Source: Aristolochia californica
Taxonomy: Eukaryota; Streptophyta; Magnoliopsida; Piperales; Aristolochiaceae
Direction: 5' to 3'
DNA length: 64,000 nucleotides
Assembly: GCA_029961685.1 (NCBI GenBank)
Contig: JARWKL010000009.1
Span: 23,617,237 to 23,681,236, forward strand
The notes under the pieces are model-generated. The model had not been told where the DNA came from. It worked only from the letters and a program-made list of their open reading frames with translations, and did not search any database. Shown one piece after another: positions 32,981 through 43,188 of this stretch (positions are counted from its first letter, which is position 1; each line of letters starts with the position of its first letter). The position numbers and the translations under genes are program-made.

Positions 32981-35900
32981 AAAATGACAAACTAGTTCTA
33001 GAGGGACATAGAAATAAAAATCTCTATGTAGCAAACATAGTCTTTACCCTCAACTAGTGCCATATGTTTGGGTGCCAAAATAAAAGAATCATGGTTAAGG
33101 CATAAAAGACTAGGACATATAGAAATAGATTTCTTGAACAAATTACCAAACAAAAACCTAGTGAGAGGATCACTGAATCAAAAAATTTTAAGAGAAAAAC
33201 CTTGTGATTATTGCCAACTTGGAAAACAAGACAAAAATTCTTTCAAATCAAATAATGTAGTTTCAACCTCTTGACCTCTTCAACTAATCTACATGGACTT
33301 AGTTGGACCTACTTGAACTTTAAGCCCAAATGGATAGCGTTTCACCCTAGTGGTGGTAGATGATTATTCCAGGTTAAGGCCATAGCATTTTTAAAATTAG
33401 GAGTGACATTAGAGCAGAATTTGAAATTTCACTTTTCAAGGAATATTGCACAAGGCAAGGTATAGATCACACATTCTCAGCTCCTCGAACTCCTCAACAA
33501 AATTGTGTTTTTGAGAGAAGAAATAAAACTTTAATTGAGATGGCTAGAGATATGCTATATCCATACAACATGCTACACAAATTTTGGGTTGAAACCATAA
33601 ACACTGCTTGCTATATCATAAACCGAGTAAGAATAAGGCCCTTTCTCAACAAAACTTCTTATGAGTTGTATATGGGCACCCTTCCCAACATTATCTACTT
33701 TAGAACCTTTGGATGCAAAGTCTTCATATTGAAAGAACCAAAGGAAATATTAGGGAAGTTTGACTCAAGAGCTGATATAGGAACTTTCTCGGTGTATTTA
33801 ACTTATAGCAAAGCATATAGAGTTTATAACGGGACATCTCTGAGAGTCAAGGAATTGGTGAATGTTGAGTTTGACAAATCTGATTCGCCAAAGCCAACCC
33901 CAACTCCATTTTCTGATGACAAAGAGGGAAACCCCTTTGATTCGTCTCCACGATCTCAACCTCATGCCAAAACCTTGAAGAGACACCTATGAAGCCAAAG
34001 AACTATAAGTTCCTGTCTAATCACCTTTTAGAACAAATTATTGTGACCCTCTGAGTAAAATGGAAACTCATGAAACTATGGCAAATAGTGCATTCATTTC
34101 TCAAATAGGGCCCAAAATCTTTGCTCAAGACAAAAAAAGATGATATTTGGATTATTGGAATGCAAGAGAAGTTAAATCAATTTGAAAGAAACAAAATTTG
34201 GACTCCAGCACCTAGACCCCCAAATCAACAAGTCATAGGAACTAAATGGGTTTTTTTGGAAGAAATCTAATGAATAAAACCAAGTTGTGAGAAAAAAGCT
34301 AGGTTAGTTGCCAAAGGATATAACCAATAAGAAGAAATTGATTTCAAAGAAACCTACACGTCCATGCCAGACTAGAGGAAATTTGAATCCTTTTAGCTTA
34401 TGCTTGTCACAAGAAGTTCAAATTGTACCAAATGGATGTAAAGAGTAAAGAAATTTATGTTGAAGAACCAGAAGGTTTTGAAGACATGAGCAAGCTTGAC
34501 CATGTGTATAAACTACATAAGACATCATATGGGTTAAAGTAAGCGCCTAGAGCGTCGTAAGAAAGATTATGAGAATTCTTAGAGAAAAAAAGGTTATAAG
34601 AGAGGTAGCGGAGATAAGATTTTATTTACTAAGAACCATAATCATAACTCTATTATCATTCAGATTTATGTGGATAATATCATATTTGGTTCTACAAACC
34701 CCTGTCAATGTCAATAATTTGCTAGTGTAATGAAGAATGAGTTTGAAAAGAGTTTAATGGGTGAACTCACATTCTTCATTGGGCTTCAATTAATGATAAC
34801 CGAAAAATGGAACATCCATAAATCACTCCAAATACACTAAGGGGTTTCATAAGAGATTCAACATTGAAAATATCACATCAATTAACACACCCATGAGTAC
34901 ATCCTTGAAACTTGACTTGGACAACTTTGGTAGAGCTATAGATCAAATACTCTATAGAAGCATGAAAGGATCCCTAATTTATCTTTCAGCTAGTAGACCT
35001 GATATAATGTTCTTGATATGCCTATGTACTAGATTTCAATCTGACCCTGCAGAATCTTACTTAGTGTCAGTGAAAAGAAGTTTTCCTTATCTACTTGAAA
35101 CTCCAAACTTAAGTCTTTTGTACTTAAGCTTATGTTAAACACCTAGCCAGTATTACCCAAAAGACCGGCCTTTTAGGAGCGGGAGACATAGGTACTTAAC
35201 CCAGGACTATAACATCACACCCCACCTTCGCGAGCCGGCGACCACGACGGTGCAAGGACACTGGCCCAACCGCGATAATACTTAGATGCGACCTACTAGT
35301 ATTTTAATCCAACCTTGTGCCCGCGCAACAACACTGATCCGACCCAGGGCTTATCACAAGGACCTACCAGTATTTTAATCTGGCCTTTGCGCGTCCCAGG
35401 ACTCAAACATGAGATGTGGGAGCCCTCTCTGATACCAAATGTTAAGCACCTAGAAAATACTACCCAAAAGACCGGCTTGTTAGGAGCGGAAGACATAGGT
35501 ACTTAACCCAGGACCATAACAACTTATCATCCATTGATCTAGTAGGTTAATCTGATGCTAATTTTTTTAGTTGAAAATTTGATAGAAAGATTATTTGTGG
35601 TACGTTCAAATTACTTGTAAACATGCTTGTCTCTTGGTTTTCCAAGAAACAACACTCAAAAGTGGAATACATAGCATGTGGAAGCTGTTATGCTTAACTT
35701 CTTTGGATGAAACAATAATTAGATGGTTAAGGCTTAGAGAAAAGTGAATTTCTCGTCCATTGTGACAATATGAGAGCCATTAGTCTTAGTAAGAAACTAG
35801 TTCACCACTCTCAATCAAAATACAAAGAAGTAAGGTGTCACTTCATAAGAAATTTGGTTCAAACCAAGGTAATCAGAATTGAATTTTTTGCCATTGAAAA

Positions 35901-36050
35901 TCAACTAGTGGATATTTTCATGAAGCCATTAGGATTTGGTAGTTCTCAAAGCTTATAGAAGAACTAGGCATGAACAACCCACCTAGATCCACTTAGGCCA
36001 AAAAACATGAGCTTGTAGAAACACATCACACACAAGAAGTGCCGTATGAG
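32981..36050 (+). pseudogene. SIRE/Maximus-type copia, 5'-truncated (pre-integrase to RNase H)
   Basis: Starts inside the protease/pre-integrase linker (KNDKLVLEGHRNKNLY). It continues with the GAG-pre-integrase HKRLGHIEIDFLNKLPN and CDYCQLGKQ (33090-33240), integrase (LVVVDDYSRL near 33350; MARDMLYPYNMLHKFWVE, 33540-33590; FRTFGCKVFILK), RT (about 34200-34870, where the YVDD box reads YVDN near 34668), and RNase H (SWFSKKQHS.VEYIACGS, 35635-35690; VRCHFIRNLVQTK, 35835-35870; LVDIFMKPL, 35905-35930). It is interrupted at 35133-35521 by a TRIM. All modules contain stops. Both LTRs are missing. Confidence 0.85.
35133..35521 (-). mobile_element. TRIM element, type B internal domain, inserted in copia RNase H
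   Basis: LTRs of 82 bp lie at 35133-35214 and 35440-35521 (plus-strand TGTTAA.CACCTAG to CATAACA). The 225-bp interior ends with the complement of the tRNA-Met primer-binding site (CTCTGATACCAAA). The flanks GCTTA (35128-35132) and ACTTA (35522-35526) are a near-perfect target duplication. The LTR is the same as in the TRIMs at 5442 and 8315, but the core of the internal domain differs. Confidence 0.88.
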
Positions 36051-36429
36051 TGAAGTGGAAATCAAAAGATTACATTTTTGTCGCTCTGCATAGTGCATTT
36101 GATCAATCAATGCATATTGAATAATCGATCAACTTAAGCGATTGATCGATGAATCGAAAAAAAATGATTAATCATTTACGGCACAAATTGAGAAGTTGAA
36201 GAGGTTTAAATAAATTTCATCTCGATATCTTCACTTCAAATCATTCCAAAATCAAACTCTATCAAATCTTAGAGATCTTGTGCCCCCAAACCCCTTTCCT
36301 TTCGATTTTTGAGGTATCCTTCACTCAAATGCGAGGTTAAACCCTCATTTTCTCACTCCCTTCACCTAAACCGAAATCCCACAATGGTTCTCACCAAAGT
36401 GATGGCTAAGAAGAAGACTCCCATCAAGG
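36051..36429 (+). other. Post-pol spacer of the SIRE-type copia
   Basis: AT-rich text with repeated GATCAATC/GATCGATG words, like the SIRE-type LTRs in this window. A 23-bp unit AAGAAGAAGACTCCCATC.. is duplicated at about 36409-36455, near the junction with gypsy-A. No gene is supported. Confidence 0.45.
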
Positions 36430-36733
36430 ACTAAGAAGAAGACTCCCATCAAGGAGCCGAAGGTATTCGAGGAAATGTAGAACTGGCATAAGCACAATTG
36501 TACCTGCAATGGAGTGTTGCCTATAGGGCTGGAGGCATAGCCATACAAAATCACCTTGGTTGTATTCAATATCACGGTGATGCTGATCATAAGAAGCTTT
36601 CATACGTGCTTAGGCTCGTTGAAGAAGTAGGGAAGCTGATTGCAGTAATTGATCAGGAGTGGTGAGGGCTTGGTCCACTGCGTCCACCCTTGTGGACCCT
36701 CGAACATACGAAAGGAGTCTAGGGGGATTCCTG
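36430..36733 (-). pseudogene. Gypsy-A integrase C-terminus, fragment 4 of 4
   Basis: The minus strand reads SPLLLSYVRGSTRVD-like text and then YDQHHRDIEYNQGDFVWLCL, the integrase C-terminal extension, in broken frames. It continues the integrase at 41953-42400. If the capture element at 36734-41952 and one copy of its 5-bp duplication are removed, the frame joins across LYGRDPPRLLSYV, matching gypsy-D (LYGQDPPHLLSYV). Downstream it is cut by the junction with the SIRE-type copia near 36430. Confidence 0.8.
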
Positions 36734-37380
36734 TGTTAAGATTTCTAGCCATGGATCGAGTCACCCTACGCTCTCCTCGGTCTTTCAGGTTTAGAGATGG
36801 TGAAGATCTGTGTTTCGGATGCTTGGAACGCCCAATGGTGACAGAGAAGTTCATAGGGAAGGTGAACAGTCACGATGAATTCCAACAAGGAGATGAACCG
36901 TTAGGCTGCTGGAACTCCGCTAGGAAGGGAGGAAGATATGTATTTTGGTGGGGTAAGAGAAGCTGTGGAGGAAGGTAATCGAAGACGGAAATAGTTCAGA
37001 AGATTAGACGGTAGTGATGAAAATAGAGGAGCTCGGAATGGAGGAGGAGAAGGAACGTGAAACAACAACTCGGGAGAGGGGAAGATGAACGGACGTGAGG
37101 GATAACCAAGATTTCGAAGGAAGCTTGCACCTTGGACCTCATTGGGAGAGAGAATCCATTCTCGGGCCTCGTGAGAGAGAGAATCCAATCTTATTTACCT
37201 ATGACTCCAACTTTCCCATTTCATTCAAATGATGCCCCTATAAATAATAGGAATGACCCCTTACACAGCCAACGCAAAAACCCAAGTTCTGAAAGAAATT
37301 ACATAAATGCCACCTAAGAGAACATTTAGAAACTTACATAAATTATCCTCTACGACAACCTGCTACTCCAGTCCATAACA
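36734..37380 (-). repeat. 3' LTR of capture element 2
   Basis: Plus-strand TGTTAAGATTTCTAGCCATG to CAGTCCATAACA, 647 bp. It matches 41282-41952 over its whole length by eye, with scattered substitutions and small indels. The short frames on both strands inside it are not genes. Confidence 0.88.
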
Positions 37381-37410
37381 TCACTCTCCTTCAAGAGAAC
37401 GAGCTTGCCC

Positions 37411-38364
37411 TCAATCTCGAAGGTAGAGTTGCTGGCCCGTGACGATGGCTGGATCATTCATAAGTGTACGAGAAGCAGCACAACAACATCGTCCTAGATT
37501 GGAAAAGAGTGCAAAGTGTGCAAGTGCCACAGCCTCATCAATGTCAATATTCGCTGAACCTGTGAAAGCAATCTTGTCCACATCCATGTGACTAGCAAGA
37601 ACAGAACCAGCAGTTGAACCAAATCCTAGACCGGCCGCATGAAGTAATCTGGAGGCGTATACGGCTGAGAGAGGAGTCTGCTCATCAATCTTGAGTACAA
37701 TACTGTTCCCACAGGCGAGTGTAGGCCCCACCTTCCAAGCATACATAAGTAGTGGAAAGTTCCATGGGAGAATCTGTCCAGCAACACCAATTGGGTGATG
37801 CAGTACTTGAACATGGCGCGGTCCATCAATAGGGACCACAATACCATGAATGTTATCTGCCCAACCTGCATCATATCTGATCAATCGTGTAACCATTGGA
37901 ATTTCAACCAAGGCAGATTGTTCATAGGGCTTGCCACTATTCCAACTCTCAATTGTTGCAATTTTGTCATTATACTTTTTGAGCAAATCAGCAAAGCGGT
38001 AAAGTATGCTTGAGCTTTGATAAGCAGCCATCCTAGGCCATGGCTCTGCATCAAATGCCTTGCGAGCAGCATGAACAGCACGGTTAACAGCTGCAGCATC
38101 ACCCTCAGCAACTTCAACAATAATTTCGCCTGACCTGGGGTCCAGTGTTTGAAAGGTCTTTCCTGATGCAGCATCCGCAAATTGACCATTTAGAAGCAGT
38201 AGTGTATGATTGAGTTGAACATGTGGCTTGATAAGTTCTTCAGCTGCAATAGTAGAGCTGAACCGACGGATACTTCTGCCCACACCAGAAACTGTAACTC
38301 CAGACATCAACGTCCACACTGAAATATGGTCACGTTGAACCCATATTGATGCAACACATGCCAC
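37411..38364 (-). pseudogene. Chimeric ferroportin-ALDH2 open frame (317 codons); captured mitochondrial aldehyde dehydrogenase fragment
   Basis: Residues 1-29 ([20 protein letters not shown]) are ferroportin. From residue 30 the frame is plant mitochondrial ALDH2 (ALDH2B type), which oxidises aldehydes with NAD+. It starts in the transit-peptide end ([16 protein letters not shown]) and continues [56 protein letters not shown] (with the catalytic Asn), [10 protein letters not shown] and [13 protein letters not shown] deletion then joins this to [20 protein letters not shown], which keeps the catalytic Cys cluster. The segment with the catalytic Glu (LELGGK) and the GLPPGVLN segment are missing, as is everything after the Cys, so the enzyme would be dead. 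No intron interrupts a gene known to have many, indicating a cDNA source. The uninterrupted chimeric frame is notable. Confidence 0.88.
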
Positions 38365-40075
38365 CGAAAAGCACCATGGAGTCCATATAGACCATAGTCC
38401 TGTTCTTAGGTGTTAAGCACCTAGCCAATATTACCCAAAAGACCGGCCTATTAGGAGTGGAAGACATAGGTACTTAACCCAGGACCATAACATCACACCC
38501 CACCTTCGTAAGCCGACGACCGCGGTGGCGCAACGACATTGGCCCGATTGCGATAATACCTAGATGCGACCTACTAGTATTTTAATCCAACCTTTGCGCC
38601 CGCACAATGACACTGGCCCCACCCAAGGCTTATCACAAGGACCCTCCAATATTTTAATCTGGCATTTGTGCATCCTGGGACTCGAACTCACGACATGGGA
38701 GCCTGCTCTGATACCAAATGTTATGCACCTAGCCAATACTACCTAAAAGACCGACCTGTCAAGAGTGGGAGACATAGGTACATAACCCAGGACCTAGCCA
38801 TCACACCTATGCTCGCGAGAGCCGATGTCCATGGTGGCCCATTTGCAACGGCCTACTCTAGTGACAGCCCATGGTGTGGGAACACACTCAGGTCATCCCT
38901 TCCGCTTATAGCGGTGGCCCATTGGTGCGGGAAGCACACTCTGGTCGCCCCCTCCGCAGTCACCCCCTCCGCAATCGCCCCTTCCGAGATTCGAAGTCGC
39001 AACATAGCGCTTGCTCTGATACTAAATGTTAAGCGCCTAGCCAATTCTACCCAAAAGACTGGCCTGTTAGGAGCGAAAGACTTAGGTACTTAACCCATGA
39101 CCATAACATCAGGGTTGAACGATGAAAATGCAGGACAGGGTATACAAATGTTGCACTTATCCTGACAACAACACTTACACCTTGAGCTATTCCAATAACA
39201 TAGGCAGGTATCTGTTTCCATTCTAAAGTAGCTCTCATCAGTGTCCCAAAGTGGAGAACTGTAAAATATAGTAGAGCCAAAGCCACTCCTGGAAACACCA
39301 CTTCTTGCCTTAGGTAGACATTCCATGCATCCATACAAAAACAGTTTGTGATCAAACAAGTTACTATTCTGACATACCCATTTTTCGATGATGATGAAAT
39401 TGTCACAGAATAAAGCAAGTCCTTTTCCTAAGGAATTAAAGAACTCTCCCGTGAGGCATGAGATGCAAGTTCCTAAGTCCGTAGGCTGGTTTCACTCAAG
39501 GCCGGATATCCATTATATACAGAAAGCAGAAGACAATATTGTAGCCAAACAGATATAGGGTTCCAAAGAGCCAGGGCAATTGCAGAAGCCTTGAGGGAGA
39601 TAAAACTAACGATCAATCCAGTAAATACAAGAGCCATTAACTTGCATATGAGATCAATCCGTCTAATCGTGGAGTTCATTTTTGTTAGGATGTCTTGAGG
39701 TGGTCTACTTGAGAGCACAACCACCCATCCCCTTTCAATCATAATGCTGTCAGCCATGCTTTAAAGAACAACAGTTGCTCTAGTTAGATTGGTTAAGATT
39801 GAAAAGAAAAATAAACGCTGAGAATTTTTTTGACTTCAAGCTGTGATAGAACAGAAGCAAAAAAACAGACATTCCAGCCACTGCAAAGATATATTTTGCG
39901 TCAACAGCCATGCTCGACGAACCTGAATGTATGTAAATCGGTCTATGTATCTGCCAACAGTTGGACCCAATAATGCAACAGATGTGGCTTCAACGACACC
40001 ATAAACAGCAAAAAAGAGCAAAGAGTTGGGCCAGACATTAATCCTGTAGAAACCTACTGCAAATTCCCACATTCT
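38278..40075 (-). pseudogene. Captured ferroportin (SLC40A / IREG-FPN-like iron transporter) fragment, split by a TRIM array
   Basis: Minus-strand pieces in order: RMWEFAVGFYRINVWPNSLL, VVEATSVALLGPTVGRYID and AWLLTQNIS (40075-39880); then ERGWVVVLSSRPPQDILTKM, NSTIRRIDLICKL, IVSFISLKASAIALALWN and LLLSVYNGYPALSE (39740-39480); then DAWNVYLRQEVVFPGVALAL, LYFTVLHFGTLM.ATLEWK and IPAYVIGIA to HFHRSTL (39330-39114); and, beyond the TRIM array, LRTGLWSIW and CVASIWVQ (38405-38278). These blocks are in the order of plant ferroportins, multi-pass Fe/Co/Ni exporters. Stops and frameshifts and the absence of the last membrane segments rule out function. No introns remain. The text before residue RMWEF (40080-40430) was not identified. 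Confidence 0.85.
38411..39108 (-). mobile_element. TRIM tandem array with two different internal domains, inserted in the captured ferroportin
   Basis: LTRs lie at 38411-38492, 38719-38800 (3' end altered) and 39027-39108. The first internal domain (38493-38718) is type B, as at 35133-35521. The second (38801-39026) has a different core (type C), with only its ends shared (TCACACC.. and CTCTGATAC.AAATG). The flanks TTAGG (38406-38410) and TCAGG (39109-39113) are the 5-bp target duplication. Removing the array and one copy restores the ferroportin reading S-T-L-R-T-G-L-W. Confidence 0.88.
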
Positions 40076-40435
40076 GATTTGGTTATCAGCAGCACGCTGA
40101 ATCACCAAAATTCTATCACGAACAGCCACCCCTGGTTGAAGAATATTGACAAACAGTGGACGAGCAGTAAACAAAACATCGAAAGGATTAAACACAAGGT
40201 GTCCAATTGGATAGTGGACATGTACACTGCTGTTGTACTTGGCGATAGGGAAATAAAACAGCAACCAAAAATATTTTTCAAGCATGCCCGACACCCCCCG
40301 AAAAATTCCTGCTCGGAATATAGACACAGAAGCCCGAATACTTGCAAGTGCTATACCTGCGAGTGGGTACTGGTTCTCCGCCCAATTGTTTTGGAAGTTC
40401 ATTTTACGCTGTGCTGCTGAGAGTGAAGTTGAGAG
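40076..40435 (-). other. Unidentified payload segment upstream of the ferroportin fragment
   Basis: Open on the minus strand in the same frame as the start of ferroportin. It reads MLEKYFWLLFYFPIAKY and FTARPLFVNILQPGVAVRD. It may be part of another captured transcript; no family was recognised. Confidence 0.35.
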
Positions 40436-41281
40436 GGAGCGCGAGAGGTGGTGGCCAGAAGTCAAATCCCACCGGAGTTATTTCTGACGGTGCCGACAGA
40501 GCCTCCTCTTTAGTTTGCAGTGGCGAACAACAACCCTTTGGGGCTTCGCCGCTAGTGGCTTGGTCGGAACAGGCACTGAAAGATTTTCTTTCTCCAGTTC
40601 GGGACATAGTGTGGCGTGCCGTGAGCAGGGTTGGTTTGGTTTTGGAAGTTTTGGGTCCCATTGCCCAGCTCGGGATTTTGGCGCATGATCGGAGATTTCC
40701 AATGCCAAAAAATTCAGAATTGCTGCTGTTTGGATTCCAGTGCCGTCTGATTTTGGAAATTTGGAGTCCAATTTCGGATTTGTGTCTCCAATTGTGGAGG
40801 TCACCGCCACTGGAGAGACAGAGGGTTCTCTGATGTCGTGCTCTGTAGATTTCTCTGATTTGGTTTCTGTGGCACTACACGGACTAGCAGAAATCCGAGC
40901 AATAGATGCTCCAAACCGAAGACAGATTTGAGGAATTGTGCGCAGAGGAATATTGCGGGGCCTGTGAAGTTAGATAAACTGGAGCAAAAGTACATTTGTG
41001 TTGCTGTTACCGTGAAAGCTCCCCGGAGGGGGTCTGAGCAGGGCGAAAAGGAGGCATAGGCGGGAGTGGAGACTTGGGGTATTCTATAGGGCTTGAGCCA
41101 CTGCCCGGACGGGGAACCTCCAGTGAACCCAGAGAGTTGAAAAGTTGGAGTATGGTCTCCCGAAGCTTCTGGATCTCCATCCGAAGCTCTGTTTGAAACT
41201 CTGTCTGAAGGTCTTCAATGGTTGTGCACCCATCCGTTGGAGATGAAGAATCGTCCAAGGTGGTCCTCTCTGATACCACAT
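40436..41281 (-). other. Leader of capture element 2, with gag N-terminal remnant
   Basis: Next to the primer-binding site, the minus strand encodes a gag N-terminus (ARDLNNVVSERTTLDDSSSP, 41290-41225), close to the gag start of gypsy-A (EDLKNVVSDRSTLGDSSSP at 48910). From about 40980 downwards gag is replaced by the shared leader. The block 40447-40479 (GGTGGTGGCC.GAAGTC onward) differs from 46448-46480 at only two of 33 positions by eye. Confidence 0.65.
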
Positions 41282-41952
41282 TGTTAAGATCTCTAGCCAT
41301 GGATTGAGTCACTCTATGCTCTCACCCTATGCTCTCCTCGGTCTTCCAGGTTTAGAGATGGTGAAGATCTGTGTTTCGGATGCTTGGAACGCCCAATGGC
41401 GACAGAGAAGTTCGCAGGGAAGGTGAACAGTCACGGTGAATTCCAACAAGGAGATGAACTGTCAGGCTGCTGAAACTCGGCAGGGAAGGGAAGAAGACAT
41501 GTCTATTGGTGAGGTAAGAGAGGCTGTGGAGGAAGGTAATCGAAGACAGAAATAGTTCAGAAGATTCGACGGAAATGATGAAAACAGAGGAGCTCGGAAT
41601 GGAGGAGGAGAAGGAACGTGAAGCAACAACTCGGGAGAGGGGAAGATGAATGGACGTGAGGGATAACCAAGCTTTCGAAGGAAGCTTGCACCTTGGACCT
41701 CGTTGGGAGAGAGAATCTGATCTCAGGCCTCGTGAGAGAGAAAACCCAATCTCATTTACCTATGACTCAAAGCTTCCCTTTCCATTCAAATGACACCCCT
41801 ATAAATAATAGGAACGCCCACTTGCACAACCCACGCAAAAACCTAAGTTCCGAAAAAAATTACATAAATGCCACCTAAGAGAACATTCAAAAAATTAAAT
41901 AAATTATCCTCTACGACTACCTGCTCCTCTAGATGCTATGGAGTCCATAACA
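41282..41952 (-). repeat. 5' LTR of capture element 2
   Basis: Plus-strand TGTTAAGATCTCTAGCCATG to GGAGTCCATAACA, 671 bp. It includes a small duplication (CTCTATGCTCTCACCCTATG) absent from the mate. Confidence 0.88.
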
Positions 41953-43188
41953 CCCTACCATAGAGGATTTTGAAGGGCATGGCATGTAATGCTTTGTGAA
42001 AGGAGGTGTTGTAGTAGTATTCTGCCCAAGGAATGCAATCTAACCACTTTGTTGGAGTATCCCCCACTAGGCACCGTAGGTACATCTCAATGGTGTGGTT
42101 CACTACTTCAATTTGGCCATCTTTTTGAGGATGATAGGCAAAATAGTATTTGAGTTTTGTACCTGATAAACGAAACAACTCTCTCCAAAATTGACTGGTA
42201 AAGACCACATCACGACCACTGACAATAGATTCGGGAATGCCGTGGAGACGAAAAATATTCATGAAGAAGATGGAAGTGACCTTTGCTTCTGTATACGGAT
42301 GCTCCAACGGAGTAAAGTGTGCATATTTAGAAAACCGATCCACAACTACAAAAAGAATCGACTTGCCTGAAGCCTTGGGAAGTCCTGCAATGAAATCCAT
42401 AGAAATGTTAGACCAAACCTTTGTTGGAAGCTTGAGTGGTTACAATATCCCCGTGGGATGTAAATTCTCGGTCTTGTTCCTCTGGCACACCTGGCACTCT
42501 GCCACATACTTGGCAATATTGGATTTCATCCCTTCCCAATAAAAATCCCCTTGTAGTCTCTGTAAGGTTTTGAGGAGGCCTTCATGGGCGTTGTCATGGT
42601 ATGCTGAAACGACCATGGCTATCAAGGGAGAGCTCGGTGAGAAATAGATCCTGTGCTTGTAGAAAATGATATGATCATTAATGGACCAATGGGATGACTT
42701 TCTGCCCTCTGCAATTTGTTTGGCTAGCGTCTGTATTTTCAGTGAGCGCTGGTGGTCCTCCTTGATGGAATCCAGCAAGAGTGGCGTGAGATGAGAAATA
42801 GCTGCAATCTGCGCTGACTCCTCTGACCGACGTGATAGGGCATCCACAGTTTTGTTTAAGGCTCCTGCCTTTTGTTCCACTGTAAATTCATAACCCATGA
42901 GCTTTGTAATCCAATGTTGTTGGGGAGATGTGGTGATGCGTTGCTCCAACAGAAATTTCAAACTGTAATGGTTTGTCAGGATAATAAGGAAGCGGCCCCA
43001 TAAGTATGGCCTCCAATGACTGAATGCCTTAGCTAGGCCAATTAACTCTCTTTCATATGCTGGTAACTTATGATGATAAGCAACAAGTTGTCGGCTGAAG
43101 TAAGCAATGGGGTGGAGAGACCGTTGGAGAACTGCGCCAATCCCTCCTCTGGAGGCGTCACATTCCACCACAAAAGTTTGTTCAAAAT
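41953..43188 (-). pseudogene. Gypsy-A RNase H, zinc-finger and integrase core, fragment 3 of 4
   Basis: Two long frames. 43171-42440: RNase H begins FVVECDASRGGIGAVLQ and continues YERELIGLAKAFSHWRPYLW, LSRRSEES and the integrase HHCC finger (AHEGLLKTLQRL, CQVCQRNK). 42400-41936: integrase core with acidic residues in MDFIAGLPK, GRDVVF and IEVVNHTIEMYLRC, ending PFKILYGR where capture element 2 is inserted. The two frames are linked by a frameshift near 42430. Compared with the usual family, SDRD has become SGRD and TDGQTE has become KDGQIE. It is among the best-preserved pol regions in the window. Confidence 0.9.

Larger units (their letters stand above)
36734..41952 (-). mobile_element. Non-autonomous gypsy-type LTR element carrying ferroportin and ALDH2 cDNA (capture element 2)
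   Basis: The LTRs lie at 36734-37380 and 41282-41952. A primer-binding site (complement of CTGATACCACA, about 41271-41281) adjoins the right LTR, so the element reads on the minus strand. The minus-strand target duplication TAGGG (41953-41957) has decayed to CAGGA on the other side (36729-36733), and its use restores the interrupted integrase frame. From 5' to 3' the interior holds a gag N-terminal remnant, a leader related to those in capture elements 1 and 3, a ferroportin fragment, and an ALDH2 fragment fused to it. There is no pol. A TRIM array (38411-39108) inserted later. Confidence 0.85.

Noticed and set aside
36600..37380. Plant genes encoded by short frames around 36649-37317
   Set aside because: The frames lie in the LTR of capture element 2, are duplicated in the mate LTR at 41282-41952, and have no family.
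37411..38364. Functional aldehyde dehydrogenase gene
   Set aside because: Lies between LTRs, is fused to ferroportin, lacks the catalytic Glu segment and the C-terminal third, and has no introns.
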